Below, piece after piece: positions 19,220-27,526 of a DNA stretch of 64,000 nucleotides; positions within the stretch are counted from its first letter, which is position 1; each line of letters opens with the position of its first letter. A program made the translations under genes and the position numbers. The notes beneath the pieces were generated by a model that was not told the origin of the DNA, searched no databases, and saw only the letters and a program-made list of their open reading frames with translations. Origin of the DNA: Pseudofrankia nepalensis (GTDB taxonomy: Bacteria > Actinomycetota > Actinomycetes > Frankiales > Frankiaceae); assembly GCF_016786305.1 (NCBI RefSeq), contig NZ_JADWYV010000001.1; one strand, written 5' to 3'.

Positions 19220-19497
19220 CCCCCGACAACGTCCGCACCGGCGCGGAGCAACGGTTCGGCCGCGTCGTCGACCGCCAGCCTCTTGGCGCCGGCCCTCACC
19301 AGGTGACCGCCACCTACTACGTCCGGGACGACGACACCGGCGAGACCCACGGCTTCGACTACAGCGACATCGTCACCGAAGGATTCCGCACCGTCATCGT
19401 CGGCGAACGCCTCCGCTTTGAAACCGACCCGACTACCGGTCGCGCCCATTTCGTCATCCGTCTGGACCTGCCGGAGGTCGACGAATTCTACCGATAG
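19216..19497 (+). CDS. Cold-shock-domain-like small protein, 93 aa
   Basis: ATG 19216 overlaps the NACHT gene's TGA (ATGA), indicating translational coupling. The pattern RFGRVVDRQPLGAG, then THGFDYSDIVTEGFRTVIVG and ERLRFETDPTTGRAHFVI resembles a cold-shock/OB fold (F-x-Y/H-S-D-I, G-x-x-V-x-F) but lacks the RNP1 KGFGFI motif. It could bind nucleic acid or a modified nucleotide. The fixed position directly after the NACHT gene suggests a dedicated partner or modulator. Confidence 0.6.
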   Translation: MTPDNVRTGAEQRFGRVVDRQPLGAGPHQVTATYYVRDDDTGETHGFDYSDIVTEGFRTVIVGERLRFETDPTTGRAHFVIRLDLPEVDEFYR

Positions 19498-19580
19498 CCC
19501 CCACCGGCCGGCATTCCCTCGTCGTCATCACCCCGGCCACCGTCACCGCCATCCCCACCTGGCCCGAAGGGCCTCTGCCA

Positions 19581-20711
19581 TTGACCTACCGCCAGGCCAG
19601 GGCAACCGTCACCGCCCGCTCCACCTATTTCAGCCCGGCCTGCGCACGCATCCTCTACGGCACCGCCGATCAGCCGACCCGATGGCACCGACGGCCAGCC
19701 ACAACCGTGCCGGGCGCAACCGTATTCGGCATCGAGATCCTCGTGCCCGACCCGAAAGCCGAAAACGCCCAGGCATTCGCCGTGTTCCACCTCGGCGCCG
19801 ACAGCTCCGACCTCCTCGGCATCCTGCGCGCCGTCGCCGGCCGCCGCGCCAGCACCACCCAGTCACCGAACCTCGCCGCCCTGCTACCCACCTGGGTAAC
19901 CCTCACAGCCGGCGCTAGGCCATTCACCATCGCCTTCCTCACCCGGCTGGAGCCCGACCTACCGCCACCGCCCAACTCGGAACCGGTCCCAGGCTGGAGC
20001 ACCACCGACCTATGGCTCTGGCAACTCGCCACCCGGACCAGCCACACCGACTTCCCACCCGACCCTGACCACGCCGCCGACCTGCACCTCGGAAAGGTCG
20101 TCCTCTCGGCCGACTGGCGAGGCTTCGTCGCCCGCGACGGCGCCGCCTTCCTCGGCCAACGCCCCGACCAGGGCGACGACGATCCCTACCTCGGCTACGC
20201 CCAGTACTACACCCACGCCGCCTACACCGACGCCCTCCTCATCGGCATGATCCAGAACACCGCCATCGCCGCCCTCATCGACGAAACCGCCCTCGCGTTT
20301 AACGCCCGCGACCTCCCACGCCACCTCGCCCGCCTCGAAACCCGCCTCGCCCGCTTCCGCGCCATCTACTGGCTCCGCGACGCCAGCCACCACGGCCCCG
20401 CCAACAACATCCTCACCGCCTACCAGGCCCAACACCACCTCCCCGAAAAATTCGACGCCATCCTCAACGAGATCGCCGACCTCAACCGCATCGCCCAAAC
20501 CCAGGAAGGCACCCGCACCAGCGCCGCACTCGGCCTCCTGACGGTGGTCGGCCTTCCCTTCGGCGCCGCACTCGGCGTCCTCCAGGTCCTCGGCGCCGAC
20601 ACGATCCGAGACCTCCTTCTCGCGCTCGCCGGGGCGGTAGCTGGCACCGCCGTTCTCCTCATTACCCGCCTCGGCCGTGTTCTCCTACGAAGCCTCCGCC
20701 GTCTGGAGTGA
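19581..20711 (+). CDS. CorA-like two-TM membrane protein, ~376 aa
   Basis: The frame is protein-like from about 19505 (LVVITPATVTAIP) but the only standard start I see is TTG 19581, so the true start is uncertain. A long soluble region is followed by helices (RHLARLETRLARFRAIYWL, then FDAILNEIADLNRIAQTQE) and two hydrophobic segments near the C-terminus (LGLLTVVGLPFGAALGVLQV and LLLALAGAVAGTAVLLI). Long helix plus two closely spaced TM segments is the layout of CorA-like channels, which occur as membrane effectors in some prokaryotic immune systems. I do not see the GMN motif of true Mg transporters. It is fourth in the operon, so a pore-forming effector is plausible. Confidence 0.6.
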   Translation: MTYRQARATVTARSTYFSPACARILYGTADQPTRWHRRPATTVPGATVFGIEILVPDPKAENAQAFAVFHLGADSSDLLGILRAVAGRRASTTQSPNLAALLPTWVTLTAGARPFTIAFLTRLEPDLPPPPNSEPVPGWSTTDLWLWQLATRTSHTDFPPDPDHAADLHLGKVVLSADWRGFVARDGAAFLGQRPDQGDDDPYLGYAQYYTHAAYTDALLIGMIQNTAIAALIDETALAFNARDLPRHLARLETRLARFRAIYWLRDASHHGPANNILTAYQAQHHLPEKFDAILNEIADLNRIAQTQEGTRTSAALGLLTVVGLPFGAALGVLQVLGADTIRDLLLALAGAVAGTAVLLITRLGRVLLRSLRRLE

Positions 20712-20800
20712 CATGCTTCTGCTCAGTTCCCTGGTGCCCCGCACACGAACTCCGCCCTAGCCACAGATTCCGGAATCCCCTGAGCAATCGGGAGGCTACG

Positions 20801-21010
20801 ATGACGACCCTGGTCTACCAAGGTGAAGAGCCGAACCTGCGAGTTCTGGCGAGCGAGATCGTGTCCCATCCGGACCTTGCCGGCGTGTGCACCTCCCACA
20901 TCACCACAGCGAACGGTCGGCGCCCGAGGAGCTTCGCCACGGGCCCCTCGCGGAATTGGTCATCACCATCGTTTCCGGAGTCGCCCGCCTGCGCGGCTCC
21001 AGCCACGGCA
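20801..21010 (+). pseudogene. Unknown gene start, frameshifted and truncated
   Basis: ATG 20801 follows the AT-x-GGAGG-like sequence TCGGGAGGCTACG. It reads MTTLVYQGEEPNLRVLASEI and then shifts frame near 20925 (PEELRHGPLAELVITIVSG). After about 21000 it meets a gene fragment read from the other strand. Family not recognised; short, soluble. Confidence 0.35.
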
Positions 21011-21022
21011 CTGAGGCTAATC

Positions 21023-21149
21023 CGAGTCTTGGCAGTCCGAGGTCCTTCGACGGCAGTCCTTCGGAGACGAGGAAGCGTTCGACAACCGTCGGACTTCCGA
21101 TGACCGCCAAGCCATCGCCGTCGCTGATCAGCTGAATGTCGTCATCCAT
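21023..21149 (-). pseudogene. N-terminal fragment of an unknown gene, cut off by IS256
   Basis: The IS256 end abuts the ATG (21147-21149) exactly. The product starts MDDDIQLISDGDGLAVIG, then VERFLVSEGLPSKDLGL, a beginning I have seen in uncharacterised actinobacterial proteins. Similarity fades after about 42 residues, where the converging fragment from 20801 begins. The gene has lost both promoter and 3' part. Confidence 0.45.
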
Positions 21150-21622
21150 GGGAGTGTTCCGTGATCGGTGTTTCCGGCAGGTTTGATCAGTAGGTCTCGG
21201 CGGACGGCCAGCGGTCACGGAAGGTGATCGCCATAGCGTCGATCACAGGCTTCCAGCGGACTGCCCACCGGGCGCGGCCGGTCCCGGTCGGGTCCAGGCT
21301 GCGGGTCACAAGGTACAGGCACTTGAGTGCGGCCTGGTCGGACGGGAAATGCCCGCGGGCGCGGACCGCGCGGCGGTAGCGGGCGTTCAGCGACTCGATC
21401 GCGTTCGTCGAGCACAGCACCCGACGTATTTCCACGTCATAGTCGAGGAACGGAATGAACTCCTCCCAGGCGTTTCGCCACAGCCGGATGACGGCGCGGT
21501 ACTTCTTTCCCCAGGTCTGTTCAAACTCGTCCAACGCGACGGCCGCGGCATCCGGGGTCGGGGCCGTGTAGATGGGCCGCAGATCGCGTTTGACGGCGTC
21601 GTGGTCGGCTCGGGACAGCGCC
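21150..21622 (-). mobile_element. Partial IS256-family element (transposase C-terminal third)
   Basis: Nearly identical to 33894-34365 of the complete copy. It carries the terminal repeat (GGGAGTGTTCCGTGATCGG at 21150) and the transposase C-terminus with the catalytic Glu region (CSTNAIESLNARYRRA) and end (FRDRWPSAETY). It breaks off at SRADHDAVKRD, where a DUF4291 fragment is joined in frame. The other IS end is missing, so the copy is immobile alone. Confidence 0.85.
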
Positions 21623-21860
21623 CAGAACAGATCATCCCGGCCGATCTGGATGGCGAGGACCCGTTCCTGGTCCGGCTTGGTCGCCCAGCCGGAGCGGTAC
21701 ATCATCCACAGGAACGAGGGCTTGATCCAGGTCATCCGCTCTACGCGCGGAACGGCGGGACGCACGTTCCCGTCCTCAGGGCCGGTTCGACGATCGCGGG
21801 TGGGAAGGCCTGGTAGACGGTAACCGTCTGCTCGGTGTGGCTCGCGTAGATTTGTCGCAT
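21623..21860 (-). pseudogene. DUF4291-like protein, N-terminal fragment fused to IS256
   Basis: From ATG 21860 the reading is MRQIYASHTEQTVTVYQAF, then, after a frameshift near 21745, RMTWIKPSFLWMMYRSGWA and QERVLAIQIGRDDLFWAL. These are typical DUF4291 elements (R-I-Y-A-x-Y, MTWIKPSFLWMMYRS). At 21622 the frame passes straight into IS256 transposase sequence, giving a chimeric open frame 21187-22002. The C-terminal half is lost. Confidence 0.7.
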
Positions 21861-22062
21861 TGCCTGTCAGAGTGGCGCGGCTCCCCGTCACCGTCCAACC
21901 CATTTCAGTTCCGGAGCACGCCAGTCGAGACCTGATCTTCACCGGATCGGGCGGCCTCCAGCAGGAGAACGACCGCTCGCCAGCCGTTGCTCTGGCTATC
22001 ACTTGCCGAGCCGACCTGTCAGCGATCTACCAGCGGAGCGGTAGGCCGCGCCTCAAGGAAGG

Positions 22063-22644
22063 TCAGGAAAGGTAGCGGATCAGGAGCGTGACGTCGCTGC
22101 TCGTGGCGATGACGAGACTGCGCCCGGAGGGGGAGAAACCGGCTGCGCGGAGTTCCGAGTGCGCCTGGAAGATGTGCCACCAGTCGGTTCCGGACGGGCC
22201 TTCGTAGCGTCCGCCGTCGCTCGAGAGCAGGACCCGGTGGCGCAGCCATTCCGGTGCGACGACGTCGATGGCCCACCCGTCGCTCGTCGTGCTGTGCAGC
22301 CCGCCGCCGAACAGCCCAGCGATGCGCACACGAGTGCCGGCCAACAGGCCCAGACCGGGTACTGACAGGTCATCGTCCGAGGGCAGGAGGTCGCTGGCAT
22401 CCGGATCCCGGTCGCGGATCAGCTTCGCGTAGTCGCGAGTGTCGATCACACCGTGGCCGTCATGCGACACGACGACGAGCAGATCACGCCCGTCGTGCGA
22501 ATGGTTACCGAACCCGACACCCAGCAAGCCTCCGACCGGGAGGGACCTGTACGCCGCGGTCGGATGGCGCCAAGGCGAAGGCGGTCCAGACAGCGGAGCG
22601 GCGAGTACCCGATCACGAAGATGCTGCTCGTACTCCGAGAGCAC
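22063..22644 (-). CDS. Hypothetical protein, 193 aa
   Basis: ATG 22644, protein-like throughout, Gly/Asp-rich beta-type composition (LLVVVSHDGHGVIDTRDYAK; GLGLLAGTRVRIAGLFGGGL; HRVLLSSDGGRYEGP). It probably has two similar halves of a beta-propeller-like or immunity-like fold, but I recognise no family. It lies alone between IS debris and the WhiJ-like locus. No signal peptide or TM. Confidence 0.6.
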   Translation of the reverse strand: MLSEYEQHLRDRVLAAPLSGPPSPWRHPTAAYRSLPVGGLLGVGFGNHSHDGRDLLVVVSHDGHGVIDTRDYAKLIRDRDPDASDLLPSDDDLSVPGLGLLAGTRVRIAGLFGGGLHSTTSDGWAIDVVAPEWLRHRVLLSSDGGRYEGPSGTDWWHIFQAHSELRAAGFSPSGRSLVIATSSDVTLLIRYLS

Positions 22645-22808
22645 CCTGTCCCCTCAATGGTTGTGGCGACGACGGCAGGCGCTCCAGGGGGAAGTCCATC
22701 GGACGACAGTGCCAAGCGCGCGGCAGCCCGTTCGCGATGTTCGCCCCGCAGCGTCGAACTCCAGATAGGCCGCTGAAGTTGCGGCACGTCTGGGGATCTA
22801 CGAACCGA

Positions 22809-23036
22809 TCACGCGTCGAACTCGCCGTCGCGTATACCGGCGAGGAAGGCCGCCCATTCCGCGGCGGTGAAGCGCAGGGCGGGGCCGTCGGGGTCCTTGG
22901 AGTCGCGGACGGCGCGGCCGCCGTCGGGGAGGGCGGCGACCTCGACGCAGGCACCGTTGCCGCCGCTGTAGGTGCTCTTGCGCCACGTGGCGCAGGTGAG
23001 GTCGGGGTGCTGGGCCATGAGGTCCGCCTCTCTCAC
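22809..23036 (-). CDS. DUF397 protein, 75 aa
   Basis: Contains WRKSTYSGGNGACVEVA, then AVRDSKDPDGPALRFTAAEW and FLAGIRDGEF, the full DUF397 signature. Its GTG start overlaps the stop of the upstream regulator (GTGA), so the pair is co-translated; ATG 23021 is an alternative start. DUF397 proteins are the small partners of Scr1/WhiJ-type HTH regulators in actinobacteria and are thought to act as antagonists. Confidence 0.9.
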   Translation of the reverse strand: MREADLMAQHPDLTCATWRKSTYSGGNGACVEVAALPDGGRAVRDSKDPDGPALRFTAAEWAAFLAGIRDGEFDA

Positions 23037-23902
23037 TGCCGGCCGGCGGCCACGTTGGTGATGAGCCCTGCCGTGTCGTCGGGGCTGAGCGCCTGCGCGC
23101 GCAGGGTGTCGAAGACGAGGCTATAACGGCGGATGTCGGCCTCGGCCTCGAGAAACAGGTCACCGGCCATGGACTCGACGTAGACGACGGCGGGGTCGGC
23201 GGAGTTGGGGAAGTCGAGCAGGATGTAGGAGCCCTGCATCCCACCGTGCGCGCCGGCGGCGTAGGGGATCACCTGGACGGTCACGTGGGGCTGTTCGGCG
23301 GTCTCGAGGAGTTTCTCGAGCTGGGAACGCATGACGGCCGCACCGCCGACCTGGCGGTGCAGAGCCGCCTCGTCGACGATCGCCCACAGTTGCAGCGGGC
23401 TGTCCTTGCTCAGGACGACCTGACGCTCCATCCGGGCCTGGACACGCTGGTCGACCTGGGTGGGGGTGGCCATGGGAAGGTTGCCGCGGATGACGGCTCG
23501 GGCGTAGTCCTCGGTCTGCAGCAGGCCGGGGATGAACAGCGACTCGTAGTTACGCACGGCCCGGGCCTCGGCCTCGAAGCTGATGTAGGTGGTGTAGGGC
23601 TCGGGTAGCTCGGCGTGGTAGGGCCGCAGCCAGCCCTGGACGTCGACCTCTCGGGACAGCGCGAGCAGGTCCTCGCGTTGCTGGTCGGTGGCGCCGTACA
23701 GGTTGAGCAGCGCGATCATCGTGCGTCGCTGTGGCCGGGAGCGGGCCGTGGCGGTCTCGTGCCGGTAGAGAGTGGCCGGATTGATCCCGGTCTGCGTCGA
23801 GACCTGCTCGCGAGTGAGCCCGGCGGCCTCACGCAGGCGGCGTAGCTCGGCGGCCAGCCGCCGCGAGCGGACGGTCGGCGGCGTGGGGCGGTCCTTCGGC
23901 AC
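23033..23902 (-). CDS. Scr1-family XRE regulator (HTH + DUF5753), 289 aa
   Basis: Start GTG 23902 is chosen because GGAGAAGGAGGG lies just upstream. The N-terminal HTH is LAAELRRLREAAGLTREQVS with TGINPATLYRHE as recognition region. The DUF5753 part has YISFEAEARAVRNYESLFIP, then GLLQTEDYARAVI and a conserved end (VVYVESMAGDLFLE). This is the standard WhiJ/Scr1 architecture, paired with DUF397 downstream and a divergent ATPase. The palindrome at 23975-23991 in the divergent promoter is its likely operator. Confidence 0.92.
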   Translation of the reverse strand: MPKDRPTPPTVRSRRLAAELRRLREAAGLTREQVSTQTGINPATLYRHETATARSRPQRRTMIALLNLYGATDQQREDLLALSREVDVQGWLRPYHAELPEPYTTYISFEAEARAVRNYESLFIPGLLQTEDYARAVIRGNLPMATPTQVDQRVQARMERQVVLSKDSPLQLWAIVDEAALHRQVGGAAVMRSQLEKLLETAEQPHVTVQVIPYAAGAHGGMQGSYILLDFPNSADPAVVYVESMAGDLFLEAEADIRRYSLVFDTLRAQALSPDDTAGLITNVAAGRQ

Positions 23903-23974
23903 GTCGCTTCCCTCCTTCTCCCTCGCCGACCTGGCCCGGCCAGGCCGGCTCACCATTTTCTGCAACCTATGCGC

Positions 23975-23991
23975 TTTGCAAGCCTTGCAAA
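23975..23991. promoter_or_regulatory. Palindromic candidate operator in a divergent promoter
   Basis: TTTGCAAGCCTTGCAAA is a perfect 7-bp inverted repeat with a 3-nt spacer. It lies 73 bp upstream of the Scr1 regulator start and 114 bp upstream of the divergent small reading frame. The AT-rich arms stand out from the surrounding GC-rich DNA. Binding by the adjacent regulator is inferred from position. Confidence 0.5.
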
Positions 23992-24104
23992 AGAGTGCCG
24001 TGCGGGGACATGCTGTGATCGAACCTAGACGGCCACGCTCCGTCGCCCATGCCAGGGGCCGACGGAGGCGCGCACCGCCCACCAGCGGCAGAGAGGTGAG
24101 GCCG

Positions 24105-24197
24105 ATGACCCCACAACAGAGCGCCAGGCCAGACGCCGACGGCCGACCACTCGCCGCGCTCAGCGACCGCGGCACCGCTGCGACGGCATCACCATGA
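24105..24197 (+). CDS. Possible 30-aa leader peptide
   Basis: ATG 24105 follows GAGAGGTGAGG at a normal ribosome-binding distance. It codes MTPQQSARPDADG and ends TATASP. Its TGA overlaps the ATG of the ATPase gene (ATGA). No known family; either a small coupled gene or a translated leader. Confidence 0.35.
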   Translation: MTPQQSARPDADGRPLAALSDRGTAATASP

Positions 24198-24736
24198 GCA
24201 CCACCTTCGTCGCCAGCCGGGCAGCGATGATCGCGCTCCCCTCCGACCCGATCGCCTGCCCGCTGGCCCGGTACTTCATGCGCTGGATGCTCACCTGGTG
24301 GGAGCTGGCCCACACGCTCGACGTGGCTGAACTACTCACCGCCGAGCTCGTCACGAACGCGCTGGTCCGCGGCCCGACGCGCACCGGCCCTGCCGGGCAG
24401 CTGCCTGGCGTCGAATTGCGCCTGACCGCGGCCGTCGACAGGCTCCGGATCGAGGTCGAAGATCCCGACCCCCGGCCGCCGCTCCCCCGCGTCCCGGACG
24501 CGGATGACGAGGGCGGCCGGGGCCTGCTTCTCGTCGAGGCGCTCGCCGAACGCTGGGGCTACGACGCCATCCAAGCCGGCGGCTCCCCGAGGAAGGCCGT
24601 CTGGGCTGAGATCGCCACCCAGGCCCCGACCACTGTCCACGGCCTACCGATCCGCCGTCAGCCCACCAAGCCCGTCACCCGCCCGGCCGACCCGGCGCTT
24701 CTGCGCCGCGTCGCGCACCGCCTCCACCACCTCTGA
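24194..24736 (+). CDS. Anti-sigma-like ATP-binding protein (HATPase), 180 aa
   Basis: GHKL-type ATPase of the RsbW/SpoIIAB kind. The N box is VAELLTAELVTNALVRG, the G1 box RIEVEDPDPRPP, and the G2 box GGRGLLLVEALAERWGY. In WhiJ-type loci such a single-domain ATPase lies next to the Scr1/DUF397 pair, as here in divergent orientation. These proteins probably act as anti-sigma factors or antagonists in developmental control. Coupled to a possible short leader by ATGA. Confidence 0.85.
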   Translation: MSTTFVASRAAMIALPSDPIACPLARYFMRWMLTWWELAHTLDVAELLTAELVTNALVRGPTRTGPAGQLPGVELRLTAAVDRLRIEVEDPDPRPPLPRVPDADDEGGRGLLLVEALAERWGYDAIQAGGSPRKAVWAEIATQAPTTVHGLPIRRQPTKPVTRPADPALLRRVAHRLHHL

Positions 24737-24807
24737 CACCCAACCGCCGAGCACCCAGAAGATCCACTCTCCTACCCGGACACAGCCGAACCGTTCTGGA
24801 GGACGCG

Positions 24808-25464
24808 ATGGCCCAGCCCGCGCCACGCCCCCAGTCCCACCCCGCCACCCCAGCCGCGCCGCTCAACGCGGCGTCCACGCTCCACCTGGTGGCCACGACC
24901 CCCCGGACCGCCTACGGCTACCTCGCCGTCCCCGACACCGACGAGGACCAGATCAACGGCCTCCACAGCCGCCTGGCCGCCCACGCCGCCCACGCTGGCC
25001 TGGCGTTGTTGGAGGTCTACGCCGACCGGAACACCATCCCCGCCATGCCTGACCGTCCCAGCCTCGACCGTCTCCTGACCGAACTCGCCGACCATCCTGG
25101 CGCCGTACTCCTCGTTCCCGGCCCCACCCATCTACCGGCCGCCCCGACCGCCCATCGCGCCCTCATGCATCGGCTCGCTCAGACCGGCGCCACCCTCCGC
25201 ACTCTCACTACTCCGGCGCCGCACCTCCCCGCCGCCCCGACACTGGAAGATCCGATCCGACGGCCACTGTCCGGATCCGGCAGCGTACGTCTCACCGCCC
25301 AGGGCACCTTCGAGATCAGCCTGGAACCCGGCGACCCCGCCGCCGCCCTCGCCAGTGCCCTCGTCCGCCTTCCCGCCGACTCCCGTTTCGTCGAGAGCTA
25401 CGGCGACGTGTCCACCACCCTTGTCTTCCACCCAACCCCGGATCTCGCCGGACATCCTCGATGA
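24808..25464 (+). CDS. Degenerate resolvase-like protein, 218 aa
   Basis: Residues 30-115 follow the serine-recombinase catalytic-domain pattern (TAYGYLAVPDTDEDQING, HAGLALLEVYADRN, RPSLDRLLTELADHPGAVLL). The position of the catalytic Ser (YxRVSxxxQ) is occupied by AVPDTDEDQ, so recombinase activity is unlikely. A separate C-terminal domain (GSVRLTAQGTFEISLEPGDP, then DVSTTLVFHP) follows a proline-rich linker. ATG 24808 follows GGAGG. It is coupled to the next gene by ATGA. A DNA-binding or regulatory role is a guess. Confidence 0.55.
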   Translation: MAQPAPRPQSHPATPAAPLNAASTLHLVATTPRTAYGYLAVPDTDEDQINGLHSRLAAHAAHAGLALLEVYADRNTIPAMPDRPSLDRLLTELADHPGAVLLVPGPTHLPAAPTAHRALMHRLAQTGATLRTLTTPAPHLPAAPTLEDPIRRPLSGSGSVRLTAQGTFEISLEPGDPAAALASALVRLPADSRFVESYGDVSTTLVFHPTPDLAGHPR

Positions 25465-26075
25465 CCGCCATGAGTGGCCCGGACCCAGCCAGCGCGCGAA
25501 CACGAAACCTCACCCACCAGTTGATGATCAGTCTCGACGGCGCCGCCGACGCCCTTCACCCCGTCGAACTTGAGGTCTTTCGCTTTCCCGCCAGGCCCGG
25601 CGTACTCGTCGACCGGCACCCGACCTCCACGTCCGCCAGCGAACCCACACCCAACGACGCACCCGGGCGCGACAGCCAACCTGGCCGCGAGGGCGGGCTG
25701 ACGTTCGTTCCCGCCCATCCCCACCCACCCGAGGCCAAGGCCCGTGCTCTGGCCACCACCACCAACAGCCAGGCTCTTGTCATCTGCCCCCGACTCACCT
25801 CCCCGGCACGCACTCAGCTTGCCCTCGCCGTCGCCCGCCTCCTCGCCGACCAACGCCACCCCGCCACCGCCACCCGCCCTGTGATCACCTGTGGCATCCG
25901 CCCGGCCTGCGCCTGGGAAAGCGGGACCGTGATCCTTCCCCACCCGGTCATGGTCATCACCCAGGACGCGATCCAGCACCGCGTCGTCTGGGAACTCACC
26001 CACCAACGCCACCTCCCGGCCTGGCCAGAAGACCTCCGCCCCCGCGGCGCACGACCCATCGCGGCAACGCGATGA
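25461..26075 (+). CDS. Hypothetical protein, 204 aa
   Basis: ATG overlaps the previous stop and its own TGA overlaps the ATG of the XRE gene, so it sits in a three-gene coupled unit (24808-26773). The middle is low-complexity and Pro/Thr-rich. The ends are more ordered (NLTHQLMISLDGAADALHPV; VVWELTHQRHLPAWPEDLRP). A decayed second copy of its C-terminus stands before the paralogous XRE gene at 33074, so the pair moves or duplicates together. Function unknown. Confidence 0.55.
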   Translation: MTAMSGPDPASARTRNLTHQLMISLDGAADALHPVELEVFRFPARPGVLVDRHPTSTSASEPTPNDAPGRDSQPGREGGLTFVPAHPHPPEAKARALATTTNSQALVICPRLTSPARTQLALAVARLLADQRHPATATRPVITCGIRPACAWESGTVILPHPVMVITQDAIQHRVVWELTHQRHLPAWPEDLRPRGARPIAATR

Positions 26076-26773
26076 CCCCGACGACGGCGACCAGCGCGAC
26101 GAGCACCGCGACAACCTCCCCGGCCGCCGACGTACACGGCCCGCCGACCACCGAACCCCCGCCGGCGGGCGGCACCGCCGAAGACTGGGTCGCGGTCGCC
26201 GCCGCGCTCAACACCCGCCTTACCGAAAGACGCCTCACCCAGCAGCGCCTCGCCGATCTGTCGCGCATCTCGGTCGCGACTATTCGTGTCCTGCAGCGCG
26301 GCACGAGCCCCCGCAGAGTCCGCGACACCACCCTCGCCGCCGTCTCCCGCGCCCTCGCCTGGCCCGACGGCCATCTCCTGAGCATTCTCCTTCGAAGCGG
26401 CGTTCCCAACACCGACACCGACCCGGCCACCGGTACGTCGCCCCTTGCCAGCGTCACCGCCAGCCTGCGCCCACACCATCATCCGGACCGGCGACCAGAA
26501 GCCCGGTCTCCGACCGAACCCGACAGCGGACAACACCCACTCGCACGGATCGCCACCGACCTGGACACCGCCAGCGCCGCGATCGACGACGCCCGTGCCC
26601 ACCTCACCCACACCGACCAGGTGCACTCCGCGGAGCGTGACCTCGCCCTGGCCTGGCTGGAAACCGCCACCGCCCGCCTGGAACAGGCCCAGGCCATTCT
26701 CTCCCAGGCGGCACCGATGCCTACATCTGCGTGTGTCGACGCATCCGCCGGCCTGGACCGTCAACTCTCATAA
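26072..26773 (+). CDS. XRE-type HTH protein with C-terminal coiled segment, 233 aa
   Basis: HTH region AAALNTRLTERRLTQQRLAD, then LSRISVATIRVLQRG, resembles the XRE fold. A second conserved block follows (VRDTTLAAVSRALAWPDGHL). After a disordered linker comes a helical tail (LDTASAAIDDARAHLTHTDQ, then ETATARLEQAQAILSQA) likely to be a coiled coil. A close paralogue lies at 33074-33760. Likely regulates its own coupled genes. Confidence 0.75.
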   Translation: MTPTTATSATSTATTSPAADVHGPPTTEPPPAGGTAEDWVAVAAALNTRLTERRLTQQRLADLSRISVATIRVLQRGTSPRRVRDTTLAAVSRALAWPDGHLLSILLRSGVPNTDTDPATGTSPLASVTASLRPHHHPDRRPEARSPTEPDSGQHPLARIATDLDTASAAIDDARAHLTHTDQVHSAERDLALAWLETATARLEQAQAILSQAAPMPTSACVDASAGLDRQLS

Positions 26774-26954
26774 TGACCGTCATGCCGGGGGCCTGGCCGT
26801 CGCATGGTCCCAGCTCACGGACCCAGGCCGCCATTGCGCACTCCGCGGGTTCGAACGGCAAACTCAATATCAACAGTGGTGAGCGGGCGGCTCACGATCA
26901 CACCCGACCGAGCGATGAAAGATCTCGGGTAGTGCCCTTCTGACACCCAGATGG

Positions 26955-27329
26955 TTATCGCTGCCGGTCCCGCCTGACGAGTGGAGCCGCCCCAAGTCGC
27001 TGTGGCTGGACCTCTGGATCACCCAACGCCCGGGTTAGTTCCACGAGGTCCGTTTGCTGGCCCGACTCGAGCGCAAGGCGGTACGCATCGAACACTCGGT
27101 CGATCTTCCTGCGCCTGGTACGTTCCCGAAGAGCGACGGCGAGTGCGTGGGCCAAGCCGCCGAGAATCGCGGGACCAGTCAATGAGGCTACGAGGTATGG
27201 CCACAGCACGAAGGCACGCTCCAGTCCCGAGACGCCGCCTGGCCTCGATAACTGGTGCGTCCGTGCTGGTGATGCAGAACTGCGTGGCGGCAACCAAATA
27301 CATTGAAAACTGACCGGTTCCCCGTACAA
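26955..27329 (-). CDS. Small single-TM protein, uncertain start
   Basis: One hydrophobic helix (FVLWPYLVASLTGPAILGGL) is followed by a basic stretch (RERTRRRKIDRVFDA) and a soluble tail (ALESGQQTDLVELTRALGDP). This is the layout of a membrane-anchored small protein with a cytoplasmic tail. The start could be GTG 27233 (VSGLERAF) since upstream residues look random. It is divergent from the TIR-STAND gene and may belong with it. No family known. Confidence 0.45.
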   Translation of the reverse strand: MYGEPVSFQCIWLPPRSSASPARTHQLSRPGGVSGLERAFVLWPYLVASLTGPAILGGLAHALAVALRERTRRRKIDRVFDAYRLALESGQQTDLVELTRALGDPEVQPQRLGAAPLVRRDRQR

Positions 27330-27526
27330 GCCGGCCTGTCACGCTAGATGATAGGGCCCATTGCGACCGCCGCCAAGACCATCGAGGGCATCTCACCGAG
27401 CTTGGCTCGCACCGCGGCCACAGAACGTTCCAGCGTGCCCAGGACTAGGGACACACGGGGACCCAGACCCGGGTTCAACCACACCGTCACCGTCCGTGAC
27501 AGATCGGATTGCGGGAGCCTGTCGAC

